A stretch of 64,000 bases of DNA from Proteobacteria bacterium ST_bin11 (GCA_002083615.1 MSXO01000008.1:1-64000), one strand, 5' to 3'; numbered from the stretch's first letter, positions 25,887 through 34,437 are shown. The notes: generated by a model not told the origin, from the letters alone. Numbers and translations: made by a program.

Positions 25887-27503
25887 ATGACTGCTGTCGT
25901 AGCTGAACATGATGATCATCACGATCACCACGATCACGGCCCCGAGAAGGGCATTTTAAGGTGGATTTTTACCACTAACCATAAAGATATAGGTACTTTG
26001 TATCTGGTCTTCGGCCTGATAATGTTTTTTGTCGGTGGAGCCATGGCTTTGGTCATTCGCTCCGAATTGTTCGAGCCTGGCCTGCAATTTGTCGACCCCA
26101 ACTTCTTCAACTCGATGACCACCATGCACGCCCTAGTGATGGTGTTTGGCGCGGTCATGCCGGCTTTCGTCGGTTTGGCGAACTGGATGATTCCGATGAT
26201 GGTCGGTGCGCCGGATATGGCGTTACCACGCATGAATAACATGAGCTTCTGGATGTTGGTGGCTGGGGTCTTATTGTTGGCCAGCACTTTGTTCATGGAA
26301 GGTGGCGCACCATCCGGTGGTTGGACGTTTTATCCACCGTTGGTTTTTCAAAACGGTAAGTCTTTTCCTTTCGCTATTTTCTCTGTGCATTTGCTGGGCA
26401 TCTCATCAATCATGGGTGCGATCAACGTGATTGCCACCATTTTCAACATGCGCGCACCGGGCATGACCTTGATGAAAATGCCTTTGTTCGTTTGGACTTG
26501 GCTGATCACTGCGTTTTTGTTGATCGCTATCATGCCGGTATTTGCCGGTGCGGTAACCATGTTGTTGACCGATAAGTTCTTTGATACCAGCTTCTTTGAT
26601 GCGGCTGGTGGCGGCGACCCAGTGTTGTATCAGCACATTTTTTGGTTCTTCGGTCACCCTGAAGTGTATGTGATGATTCTGCCGACCTTCGGTGTCGCAT
26701 CCACCATCATTCCGGTATTTGCCCGTAAACCTTTGTTTGGCTATGCCTCAATGGTATATGCAACCGGTGCGATTGCGTTCTTGTCGTTCATTGTTTGGGC
26801 TCACCACATGTTTACCGTGGGTATGCCTGTCGCTGGCGAGTTGTACTTCATGTACGCCACCATGCTGATCGCGATTCCGACTGGCGTGAAAGTCTTCAAC
26901 TGGACCGCCACCATGTGGAAAGGATCAATGACCTTCGAAACGCCAATGTTGTTCTCTATTGCGTTTGTAGTGTTGTTTACCATGGGTGGTTTCACAGGTT
27001 TGATGATGTCGGTAGCGCCGGTAGATTTTCAGTACCACGATACTTATTTCATCGTTGCGCACTTCCATTACACCTTGGTACCTGCGTCTATTTTCATCTT
27101 GATGGCTGCCGGTTATTTCTGGTTGCCTAAATGGACTGGCAATATGTACAACGAGAAAATCGGCAGACTGCATTTTTGGTTGTCAGCGGTGTCGGTCAAC
27201 ATCCTGTTCTTCCCGCAACATTTCCTGGGTTTGGCTGGCATGCCGCGTCGTATTCTTGATTATGCGATTCAATTCGCGGATTGGAACATGGTGTCTAGTA
27301 TCGGTGCGTTCATCTACGGCTTCAGCCAGTTGTTGTTCGTGTACATTGTCATAGACACCATCCGTGGTGGAACCGGTGAGAAAGTCAGCGACGAGGTTTG
27401 GGAAGATGCCAGCAAACACAGTCTGGAATGGACCGTGCCTTCGCCTGCGCCTTACCATACCTTTAGCACTCCACCGGCGAAAATCCCTACCGAGCATTTT
27501 TAA
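25887..27503 (+). CDS. coxA: Cytochrome c oxidase subunit I
   Basis: Catalytic subunit (haem a, haem a3-CuB), 538 residues, 12 helices. Ligand motifs: the low-spin haem histidine in TTMHALVMVFG, CuB histidine and cross-linked tyrosine in HPEVYVMILP, the histidine pair in WAHHMFTVG, and HDTYFIVAHFHYTL. The N-terminus has a histidine/aspartate-rich run (EHDDHHDHHDH) that is not part of the core and could bind metal. 53 bp behind coxB. Confidence 0.98.
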   Translation: MTAVVAEHDDHHDHHDHGPEKGILRWIFTTNHKDIGTLYLVFGLIMFFVGGAMALVIRSELFEPGLQFVDPNFFNSMTTMHALVMVFGAVMPAFVGLANWMIPMMVGAPDMALPRMNNMSFWMLVAGVLLLASTLFMEGGAPSGGWTFYPPLVFQNGKSFPFAIFSVHLLGISSIMGAINVIATIFNMRAPGMTLMKMPLFVWTWLITAFLLIAIMPVFAGAVTMLLTDKFFDTSFFDAAGGGDPVLYQHIFWFFGHPEVYVMILPTFGVASTIIPVFARKPLFGYASMVYATGAIAFLSFIVWAHHMFTVGMPVAGELYFMYATMLIAIPTGVKVFNWTATMWKGSMTFETPMLFSIAFVVLFTMGGFTGLMMSVAPVDFQYHDTYFIVAHFHYTLVPASIFILMAAGYFWLPKWTGNMYNEKIGRLHFWLSAVSVNILFFPQHFLGLAGMPRRILDYAIQFADWNMVSSIGAFIYGFSQLLFVYIVIDTIRGGTGEKVSDEVWEDASKHSLEWTVPSPAPYHTFSTPPAKIPTEHF

Positions 27504-27526
27504 GTCTTGAAATGATTGACTGAAAT

Positions 27527-27550
27527 AAGCCATGTCGTATGACATGGCTT
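27527..27550 (+). other. Perfect hairpin in the oxidase operon, between coxA and the small ORF
   Basis: AAGCCATGTC, loop GTAT, GACATGGCTT: a 10-bp perfect stem with no T-run. It lies 24 bp after the coxA stop and could mark an mRNA processing or stabilising site that separates abundant core-subunit message from assembly-factor message. Not a terminator by itself. Confidence 0.6.
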
Positions 27551-27563
27551 GTTGGGTAATGAA

Positions 27564-27662
27564 ATGGATACAAAAAAGAAAAACATTTTGACTGCTTTGG
27601 TGTTGTTTGCCGTGGCCTTTACGATTTATGTATTTGCGGTGATCAAGGCTGTCTCGCAATGA
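27564..27662 (+). CDS. Cytochrome oxidase small assembly protein (32 residues)
   Basis: A tiny frame from an ATG at 27564 to a TGA overlapping the next start by 4 bp (ATGA). It encodes MDTKKKN followed by a single transmembrane helix (about 8-27) and a short tail. Position between subunit I and Cox11, size and topology match the small assembly protein annotated at this place in many proteobacterial oxidase operons. No strong Shine-Dalgarno is visible; GGGTAATGAA is the nearest purine-rich stretch. Confidence 0.75.
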   Translation: MDTKKKNILTALVLFAVAFTIYVFAVIKAVSQ

Positions 27663-28201
27663 GCGAGGATATCGGTAAAAAAAATACCAAGCTGGTCCGC
27701 AAGTTGGCCCTTGTTGCGCTAGCCATGTTTGGCTTTGGTTATGCTTTGGTGCCGCTTTATGATGTGCTTTGTGATTTGACCGGCTTAAACGGCAAGGTGG
27801 AAGGTACAGCAGTTCAAGAAGTGGCGTACCAGGTGGATAAGAATAGGGAAGTGACAGTGGAGTTTCTCACTTCCTTAAACGAGTCCACACCCATGGTATT
27901 CCGCTCAGAAGTGAAAAGTATGAAAGTGCATCCGGGTGAATATTACACGGTCAATTTTTATGCGAAAAATACCACTAGCAAGCCGATGATAGCGCAAGCC
28001 ATACCCAGTATTACGCCCGGGTTGGCTGCAGAGTTTTTTAAAAAAACTCAGTGCTTTTGCTTTACCGAACAAACCTTTGCTGCGAACGAAGAAAAAACCA
28101 TGCCGGTCCGTTTCGTTGTAGAACCGACGTTACCCGAACGCTATAAGACCGTCACACTTGCATACACTTTTTTTGATAACACTAACATCAGTAAAAAATA
28201 G
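27659..28201 (+). CDS. ctaG: Cytochrome c oxidase assembly protein CtaG/Cox11
   Basis: Copper chaperone for the CuB site of subunit I. 180 residues: a short cytoplasmic N-terminus, one membrane helix (about 15-37), and a periplasmic immunoglobulin-like domain. The copper-binding cysteine pair is in TQCFCFTEQTF. Overlaps the small assembly ORF by 4 bp and precedes coxC by 11 bp. Confidence 0.97.
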   Translation: MSEDIGKKNTKLVRKLALVALAMFGFGYALVPLYDVLCDLTGLNGKVEGTAVQEVAYQVDKNREVTVEFLTSLNESTPMVFRSEVKSMKVHPGEYYTVNFYAKNTTSKPMIAQAIPSITPGLAAEFFKKTQCFCFTEQTFAANEEKTMPVRFVVEPTLPERYKTVTLAYTFFDNTNISKK

Positions 28202-28212
28202 AGGGGAAGGAT

Positions 28213-29088
28213 ATGTCTACACACGATAGTTATTACATACCGCATAAAGCCGTGTGGCCGGTTATGGCTACCGGCGGCTTGATGATGACGTTGGCGGGTT
28301 TTGCCAACCATCTCAATGGCTCTGCGATTGGCTCGGGGATGATGCTGACCGGTTTCGTGATTTTTCTGGTAATGCTAGGCTTATGGTTCGCCTTGCAATC
28401 CACAGAGAGCGAATCCGGTATGTACAACCATAGCGTCGGTATTTCCTATCGGATGGGTATGATGTGGTTCATTTTTTCCGAGGTCATGTTCTTCGCGGTT
28501 TTCTTTGGAGCGCTGTGGTACACGCGTAACCTATCGGTGTCTTGGTTGGGTGAAACCGGTTTTCCCAGCGGACCAGGTCGTTCCACTCACGAAACGTTGT
28601 GGCCAGCATTTCAAGGGGTTTGGCCGACTAACGGACCGGGCAATGTAGGCGGCGATTTTGAACCAATGGGTGCCTTTGGTTTACCTTTCCTAAATACCTT
28701 ATTACTATTGTCCAGCGGCGTAACCTGCACTTGGGCGCATCACGGCTTGTTGGCGAAAAATCGCAGTCAACTGATCAAAGGCTTAATCGCCACTGTCGGG
28801 TTGGGCTTTTTGTTCGTGGGCTTCCAAGCAACTGAGTATTACGAAGCCTACCATGAAATGGGCCTGACATTGGGTTCCGGTATTTACGGTTCAACCTTCT
28901 TCATGCTTACCGGTTTCCACGGCTTCCACGTTTGCGTCGGTGCGATTATTTTGTCAGTGGTGTTGTTCAGAAGCTGGAAGGGTCATTTCACCCCGGAAAA
29001 CCATTTTGCTTTCGAAGCCGCTGCTTGGTATTGGCATTTTGTTGACGTGGTCTGGCTGGGTCTGTTTGTATTTGTTTACATAATGTAA
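28213..29088 (+). CDS. coxC: Cytochrome c oxidase subunit III
   Basis: 291 residues with seven helices. Family stretches MWFIFSEVMFFAVFFGALWYTR, NTLLLLSSGVTCTWAHH and HGFHVCVGAI are present, and it ends WHFVDVVWLGLFVFVYIM. GAGGGGAAGG precedes the ATG. A terminator follows at 29107, but assembly genes continue beyond it on the same strand. Confidence 0.98.
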   Translation: MSTHDSYYIPHKAVWPVMATGGLMMTLAGFANHLNGSAIGSGMMLTGFVIFLVMLGLWFALQSTESESGMYNHSVGISYRMGMMWFIFSEVMFFAVFFGALWYTRNLSVSWLGETGFPSGPGRSTHETLWPAFQGVWPTNGPGNVGGDFEPMGAFGLPFLNTLLLLSSGVTCTWAHHGLLAKNRSQLIKGLIATVGLGFLFVGFQATEYYEAYHEMGLTLGSGIYGSTFFMLTGFHGFHVCVGAIILSVVLFRSWKGHFTPENHFAFEAAAWYWHFVDVVWLGLFVFVYIM

Positions 29089-29106
29089 ATTTAGCAATCA
29101 CATCAT

Positions 29107-29142
29107 AAAAAGCGCGGTCTTTGCGGATCGCGCTTTTTTTTT
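29107..29142. terminator. Bidirectional terminator after coxC
   Basis: AAAAAGCGCG (29107-29116) pairs with CGCGCTTTTT (29129-29138) and the T-run continues. It separates coxC from the convergent twin-helix gene. Confidence 0.85.
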
Positions 29143-29150
29143 GCCAGGAC

Positions 29151-29411
29151 TCAAGGATTTGACGTCGCGGTCGACGGGGCTGGATTGGGATGCATGCGCG
29201 CGCCGATGCCATGAGGCTGGATCATACCGGTCGCGTAAGCGATAAACAGCATGATGAACAAAGCCAGCGACAGGCCAATGCGCAAAGTCAAAGCCTTGGC
29301 AGTCTTCACCGAATCACTGTCTTCCTTATGTTTGACGATATGAAACAGTGCCGAACCAAGACTAAGGACGATGGCCAGAAATGCGACGATAGTGAGCGTT
29401 TTGATAAGCAT
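29151..29411 (-). CDS. Small twin-transmembrane-helix protein (DUF2909-like)
   Basis: 86 residues from the ATG at 29411; a longer frame to 29504 adds no plausible sequence. Two helices (MLIKTLTIVAFLAIVLSLGS and a second near 45-65) are separated by a short charged loop (KHKEDSDSVKTAK). Proteins of this shape are commonly found opposite to or within cytochrome oxidase operons. Function unknown. Convergent with coxC and divergent from the SURF1 gene. Confidence 0.8.
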   Translation of the reverse strand: MLIKTLTIVAFLAIVLSLGSALFHIVKHKEDSDSVKTAKALTLRIGLSLALFIMLFIAYATGMIQPHGIGARMHPNPAPSTATSNP

Positions 29412-29496
29412 GGCGGCGATAACAAATAAAAACCGCCATTCTCGGCGATTCGGGTACGCTTGCCAATAGCACATATCGCCACTGGAGCTTTTAACG

Positions 29497-30240
29497 ATGA
29501 TCACATTTATTACGCGGGGTATCGAATTCCGTTGTTCCTCACTGGCATTGAGCGGCTATCTGCTGCTAGTCGGCTTGCTTTGCAGTTTGGGGTTTTGGCA
29601 ATTGAATCGAGGCGAACAAAAGACGGTTTTACTCGCCCAACAGCAGGCGGCCAGCAGTGCCGACGCCTTGAATTTGAATCGTCATCCTGACATAGATCAG
29701 GATTTGCTGCGTTACCGCCCGGTTTTAGTCAGTGGAAATTATGACGCTGATCATCAGATTTTTATCGACAACCACATGCTCAATGGCAAAGTCGGGTATC
29801 TGGTTTTAACGCCGTTTTTGCCCGATGGCGGTCAGCCTGGCATATTAGTCAATCGCGGCTGGGTTGCATTAGGTGCTTCACGCGACGTTTTGCCGGATAT
29901 CGATATTCACGAAGTTGCTCAGCAAGTGCGCGGCAGGATTAACCATTTCCCCACACCCGGTCTTAAATTGAAGGGGGCGGAAGTGCCGGGGGAGACTTGG
30001 CCGGTCAGGGTGCAAGTTATCGACAGTAAGCTCTTGGCGGACAAATTAGGCTATGCGCTGGCTGATTACCAGATAGAGCTGGACCCGGCCCAGCCAGACG
30101 GCTACGAACGACAATGGAAGATAGCTGTCGCAATCCCCCCTGAAAAACATCGAGCCTATGCAGTACAATGGTTCGGATTGGCGTTGACGTTAACAGCCCT
30201 GTTTGTTTGGATTAGCAGTCGTAAAATACACCGTGGATAA
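29497..30240 (+). CDS. SURF1-family cytochrome oxidase assembly protein
   Basis: 247 residues with an N-terminal helix (about 17-36) ending in the motif GFWQLNRGEQK, a large periplasmic domain with FIDNHMLNGKVGYLVLTPF and ILVNRGWV, and a C-terminal helix. SURF1 assists haem a insertion into subunit I. The stop overlaps the following SCO-like gene by 8 bp. Confidence 0.93.
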   Translation: MITFITRGIEFRCSSLALSGYLLLVGLLCSLGFWQLNRGEQKTVLLAQQQAASSADALNLNRHPDIDQDLLRYRPVLVSGNYDADHQIFIDNHMLNGKVGYLVLTPFLPDGGQPGILVNRGWVALGASRDVLPDIDIHEVAQQVRGRINHFPTPGLKLKGAEVPGETWPVRVQVIDSKLLADKLGYALADYQIELDPAQPDGYERQWKIAVAIPPEKHRAYAVQWFGLALTLTALFVWISSRKIHRG

Positions 30241-30820
30241 TCAATATAAAAAAAACCGCATCACCATCATCGTGATATTTGCTATGTCCATCGTGCCCTT
30301 TGGGTTTGCGTGGTTTTTGGCTAAAAATCCGGACATTGTTAAGTTAGGCACCAATAACGGCGCGCTGATTTCTCCGCCGAAAGTTACCTCAGCGGACGAC
30401 TTTTCCGGCTACGATAGCTTTTCCGCGCAAAACATGAATGAATTGAAAGGCCACTGGGTCTTAGTCAATCCGGTACCCAAGAATTGCGAGGAAACCTGTC
30501 GGGATGCTTTGTATAAAACCCATCAACTGACTTTGATGATGGGCAAGGATATTGCCCGGATTCGGCGCTTAGCCGTGGTGTTCGAAAAAAGCTATCAGTT
30601 ACCCGCCGAATGGCGCGACGACGGTCGCTTATTAAAAGTTTTGCCATCCCTCTCATTGCGGGAAAAATTGACGCAATTAAATTCGCAGCCTTCAACGGAA
30701 GGCATGCTGATCATCATGGACCCATTAGGCAATCTGATGATGCAATATCCCTCAGGTTACGATCCTTATCAAGTCAAAAGCGACTTAGGCAAGTTACTTA
30801 GAATTTCACAAATCGGTTAG
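30233..30820 (+). CDS. SCO-like membrane-anchored protein of the oxidase operon
   Basis: 195 residues from the GTG at 30233; the upstream ATG would lie inside the SURF1 gene. One N-terminal helix (about 12-30) is followed by a thioredoxin-like domain. The segment GHWVLVNPVPKNCEETC gives a C-x3-C pair at the place of the SCO copper site, and the end (IIMDPLGNLMMQYPSGYDP) follows the SCO pattern. I see no histidine equivalent to the third copper ligand, so thiol reduction of CuA cysteines may be a better guess than copper delivery. Overlaps SURF1 and sits 4 bp before the next gene. Confidence 0.8.
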   Translation: MDNQYKKNRITIIVIFAMSIVPFGFAWFLAKNPDIVKLGTNNGALISPPKVTSADDFSGYDSFSAQNMNELKGHWVLVNPVPKNCEETCRDALYKTHQLTLMMGKDIARIRRLAVVFEKSYQLPAEWRDDGRLLKVLPSLSLREKLTQLNSQPSTEGMLIIMDPLGNLMMQYPSGYDPYQVKSDLGKLLRISQIG

Positions 30821-30824
30821 AAAT

Positions 30825-32789
30825 ATGTTCAGAAAATTAACCCTGTGCTGCGCGTTCTTGGCGCTGCTAGTCATCGTCGTCGGGGCTTATGTCCGATTAA
30901 CCCATGCCGGCTTGGGCTGCCCGGATTGGCCAGGCTGCTACGGCAAGGCTTTCGTCAGTGACAGCGCGGAATTTAAAGCCGATGCAGCTGCTGGTTTTCC
31001 GCAACATGCCTTGGATACCGCAAAAGCCTGGAAAGAAATGTCTCACCGCTACTTGGCCGCTACCCTAGCAATCTTAGTGCTGATCTGGTTTGCGTTGGCG
31101 TGGCGGGAAAAATTGCGCACACCGGCAGTGATAATGGCCGCGTTGGTATTACTGTTGATTGTCGGTCAAGCCGGCTTGGGGATGTGGGCGGTGACATCCG
31201 GCACCCAACCAAGTGTTGTGACCGCGCATCTAATACTCGGTTTTTTTACGTTTTGGAGCTTGGGCTGGAGTTATTTAAGGCTTAATCCTGCCGCCGCACC
31301 AAGAACGGCTCGTTCCGGCCCCGTCATGTTTACCAGTTTGGCGATTTTGGTATTACTAGGACAAATTGCGCTGGGCGGTTGGGTCAGTAGTAATTATGCC
31401 GGCTTGGCGTGTAACGACTTTCCACGCTGTAATGGCGAATGGTTGCCGGGTACCGACTACTTGAGCATTTTGGATTTGTTTAGAGACGGCGGTCTTTCGG
31501 CGGATGCCAAAATGGCGATTCAAGCTCTGCATCGCGCCTCGGCGGCTTTTACTTTCCTGGTACTCAGTACGTTAATGTTGTCGGCTACATCGGAACGCTA
31601 TCCCAAGCCCGTCCGTTTGGCGGGGAATATCCTAAGCGTGCTTTTGTTGGTACAGATCGTACTGGGGATTTTTAGTGTCAAATACCAGCTCCCCTTGGGC
31701 ATTGCGGTCGGTCATAACGCGTTTGCAGCCTTACTGATGTTGCCATTGCTGGCGATCTTGTTTTACAGCCGGTATAGCACAGGCACGGAGGATGAACGCA
31801 TATCTTTCGAAGTCGGCGAGGCTGTTCCAGCCGAACTGTCTCCAGAGCTACCGCAGGTCGGTAGCGAAGATTCTCTTTACTTGCGATTAACCTCCCAACT
31901 GAAAAGGACGCGAACTGGCCTCGGTGGCGTGCTGAGTAGTTTGGCATTTGGGCAAAAAGCGGTCACTAGGGAGTTATTGGCCGACATCGAAGCCCAATTG
32001 TTGATGGCTGACTTAGGTATCGAAACCACCACGCAATTGATTAAACAACTGACCGATAGTTTGGAGCGCGATCAGCTCAGCGACGGCCAAGTATTGAGCC
32101 AGACCTTGAAGCAAAACTTATTAGCCATGCTGGAGCCTTGTAGCATACCGTTGCAAATTCCCAAGCAGGATGAACCTTTCGTAATTCTGGTGGTGGGCGT
32201 AAACGGTGCCGGTAAGACAACCTCGATCGGTAAGCTGGCAAAGCGTCTGCAAACACAAGGCCATAGCGTGATGCTGGCTGCGGGGGATACCTTTAGGGCA
32301 GCGGCAGTCGAGCAGTTGCAAACCTGGGGAGAGCGTAACGAAATTCAAGTGGTAGCACAGCATACCGGTGCCGATTCCGCATCGGTAATTTTCGATGCCT
32401 TGCAATCCGCCAAAGCAAAAGGGGTAGATGTATTGATAGCCGATACCGCCGGGCGCTTGCATACCAAATCCAATCTAATGGACGAATTGAAAAAAATCAA
32501 ACGTATCATGACGAAGCTCGACGAGGCGGCGCCGCACGAGGTGTTGTTGATACTGGATGCCGGTACCGGGCAGAATGCCTTGTCGCAGGCTAAACTATTC
32601 AACGAAGCGGTGGAGCTGACCGGAATCGCCTTGACCAAGCTGGACGGGACCGCCAAGGGCGGCATTATTTTCGCACTGGCCAATCAACTGCACATCCCTA
32701 TCCGATTTATCGGAGTCGGTGAGCAGATAGACGATTTGCAAGACTTCAATGCGCAAAACTTTGTCGATGCCCTATTTGTGCAAGACTGA
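30825..32789 (+). CDS. Fusion: haem A synthase (CtaA) + SRP receptor FtsY NG domain
   Basis: One open frame of 654 codons. Residues 1-318 are a complete CtaA/Cox15: eight helices, the RLTHAGLGCPDWPGC motif, and haem-ligand histidines H74, H135, H236 and H297. A 30-residue acidic linker (319-348), probably the remnant of the FtsY A domain, joins it to a full FtsY NG GTPase. The N domain starts near 350 (LKRTRTGLGGVL); the P-loop is GVNGAGKTT (458-466), then DTFRAAA (488-494), DTAGR (540-544) and TKLDG (604-608). Eight helices put the C-terminus in the cytoplasm, where FtsY works. ftsE and ftsX follow, so this is the only ftsY here. An SD-like GGAGG lies at 31788-31792 but precedes an out-of-frame ATG; an internal TTG start for a free FtsY cannot be excluded. 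Confidence 0.9.
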   Translation: MFRKLTLCCAFLALLVIVVGAYVRLTHAGLGCPDWPGCYGKAFVSDSAEFKADAAAGFPQHALDTAKAWKEMSHRYLAATLAILVLIWFALAWREKLRTPAVIMAALVLLLIVGQAGLGMWAVTSGTQPSVVTAHLILGFFTFWSLGWSYLRLNPAAAPRTARSGPVMFTSLAILVLLGQIALGGWVSSNYAGLACNDFPRCNGEWLPGTDYLSILDLFRDGGLSADAKMAIQALHRASAAFTFLVLSTLMLSATSERYPKPVRLAGNILSVLLLVQIVLGIFSVKYQLPLGIAVGHNAFAALLMLPLLAILFYSRYSTGTEDERISFEVGEAVPAELSPELPQVGSEDSLYLRLTSQLKRTRTGLGGVLSSLAFGQKAVTRELLADIEAQLLMADLGIETTTQLIKQLTDSLERDQLSDGQVLSQTLKQNLLAMLEPCSIPLQIPKQDEPFVILVVGVNGAGKTTSIGKLAKRLQTQGHSVMLAAGDTFRAAAVEQLQTWGERNEIQVVAQHTGADSASVIFDALQSAKAKGVDVLIADTAGRLHTKSNLMDELKKIKRIMTKLDEAAPHEVLLILDAGTGQNALSQAKLFNEAVELTGIALTKLDGTAKGGIIFALANQLHIPIRFIGVGEQIDDLQDFNAQNFVDALFVQD

Positions 32790-32808
32790 AACGTAACAGA
32801 TTGATCCC

Positions 32809-33465
32809 ATGTTGAGATTCGAACACGTAAGCAAACGATATCCAGATGCTGGGGAAGCTTTGACCGATGTCAGTTTTCACTTGCAACGCGGTGAAATGGC
32901 ATTTTTAACCGGTCGTTCCGGTGCGGGAAAGAGTACCTTGCTGAAACTGATCGCAATGATGGAGCAATGCACGCGTGGCAGCGTAACATTGGATGGTCAA
33001 GATATCAGCCACATCAGCGAGCGGAAGATTCCCTATATGCGCCGCAATTTAGGCCTGATTTTTCAGGATTACAAACTGCTTAACGACAGGACCGTATTTG
33101 ATAATGTAGCACTGCCTTTGGTGGTGTCCGGTTACAACCATCAAGAAGTAGCGCGGCGAGTGCGGGCGTCATTGGATAAAGTGGGTTTGTTGGGCAAGGA
33201 AAAAAAACACCCCTTGGCCCTGTCCGGCGGAGAGCAGCAACGTGTCGGGATTGCTCGCGCGATAGTTAATAAACCTAAGCTGATCTTGGCCGACGAGCCT
33301 ACCGGCAATCTCGATCCCGATCTGTCTGCCGAAGTCATGCGCATGTTCGAGCAATTCATCCAAGTTGGCGTGACGGTGTTGATAGCCAGCCATGACATAG
33401 AGTTGATCAATCATCTGGGTCATCGGGTGTTAACGCTGGATAAAGGCCATTTGATAGCGAGTTGA
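32809..33465 (+). CDS. ftsE: Cell division ATP-binding protein FtsE
   Basis: ATPase that, with FtsX, controls periplasmic wall hydrolases at the septum. 218 residues. Walker A GRSGAGKST, signature LSGGEQQR, Walker B LILADEPTGNLD, H-loop IASHD. 19 bp behind the CtaA-FtsY frame and 2 bp before the ftsX ATG, the usual ftsYEX order. Confidence 0.97.
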   Translation: MLRFEHVSKRYPDAGEALTDVSFHLQRGEMAFLTGRSGAGKSTLLKLIAMMEQCTRGSVTLDGQDISHISERKIPYMRRNLGLIFQDYKLLNDRTVFDNVALPLVVSGYNHQEVARRVRASLDKVGLLGKEKKHPLALSGGEQQRVGIARAIVNKPKLILADEPTGNLDPDLSAEVMRMFEQFIQVGVTVLIASHDIELINHLGHRVLTLDKGHLIAS

Positions 33466-33467
33466 CG

Positions 33468-34433
33468 ATGAAACAAAATTATCGCAAACAAGTAGCCGGC
33501 AATAGGCTGGTGGAATTATTCCAGGCTTATTTACTTAATCACGCCCATGGCTTGTTTTCTAGCTTGGGTCGTTTGAGCCGCACGCCATTTACTTCTTCTA
33601 TGACAGTACTAGTGCTGGCTATCGCCATTTCCTTGGCCAGCAGCTTTTATATCGTCGTTGCCAACATTCAACAGTTGACTGGCAATCTGGAGTCCAGCAA
33701 TCAGATGTCCTTGTTTTTGCATGACAATATTTCCGACGCGGCCGGGCAAAAACTTGCCGAACAAATAGAGCAAAACGGTAGTGTGGTCGAGGTTGAGTTT
33801 ATCAGCAAGAAGGCCGCTTTAGAAGAGTTTAAAGCCAATAGCGGCTTCAGCGATGCGTTGAATGCTTTGGAACGCAATCCGTTGCCTAGCGTGATTCAGG
33901 TAGTGCCGAAAAACGCGCTGGAAAATAACGAAGACATCGAGAAATTGATGGCCGATTTTAAGCAATTCCCGCAAGTCGATTTTGTGCAAGTCGATATGCA
34001 GTGGGTAGCGCGTCTACAAACCATCATGTTGATTGCTAGCCGCGGCGTGATGCTGGTCAGCCTATTATTGGGCTTTGCGGTGACTTTCATCACCGGCAAT
34101 ACCATTCGATTGGAGCTGCAGAATCGGCAGGATGAAGTCTATATTTCCAAATTGGTCGGAGCTACCCATAGCTTCATTCAACGGCCATTTTTATACACCG
34201 GTTTTTGGCTGGGTTTTATCTCCGGTTTTCTGGGATGGCTGATTATGACTATCACGTTGTTGATTCTGGAAACCCCTGTGGAGAAGCTATCAACCCTCTA
34301 TAACAGTTCTTTCGATTTGTTATTTTTGAGTTTTTCGGATTTCATATTGCTCCTAACCATCTCATCGTTACTGGCGGTGTTGGGTTCATGGGCCGTGTTG
34401 CACTATCAACTGCGTCAACTTAAACCCCACTAA
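33468..34433 (+). CDS. ftsX: Cell division protein FtsX
   Basis: 321 residues. A cytoplasmic N-terminus, a first helix (about 45-65), a periplasmic loop of about 110 residues that recruits wall hydrolase activators, then three helices and a short tail, the FtsX topology. The ATG at 33468 is preferred over a TTG at 33462 that overlaps the ftsE stop. Confidence 0.96.
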   Translation: MKQNYRKQVAGNRLVELFQAYLLNHAHGLFSSLGRLSRTPFTSSMTVLVLAIAISLASSFYIVVANIQQLTGNLESSNQMSLFLHDNISDAAGQKLAEQIEQNGSVVEVEFISKKAALEEFKANSGFSDALNALERNPLPSVIQVVPKNALENNEDIEKLMADFKQFPQVDFVQVDMQWVARLQTIMLIASRGVMLVSLLLGFAVTFITGNTIRLELQNRQDEVYISKLVGATHSFIQRPFLYTGFWLGFISGFLGWLIMTITLLILETPVEKLSTLYNSSFDLLFLSFSDFILLLTISSLLAVLGSWAVLHYQLRQLKPH

Positions 34434-34437
34434 GTCT

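Noticed and set aside
31793..31888. Out-of-frame ATG with an SD inside the CtaA-FtsY junction as an independent small gene
   Set aside because: The 31-codon product has no recognisable features and lies in the acidic-linker region; I treat it only as a possible relic.
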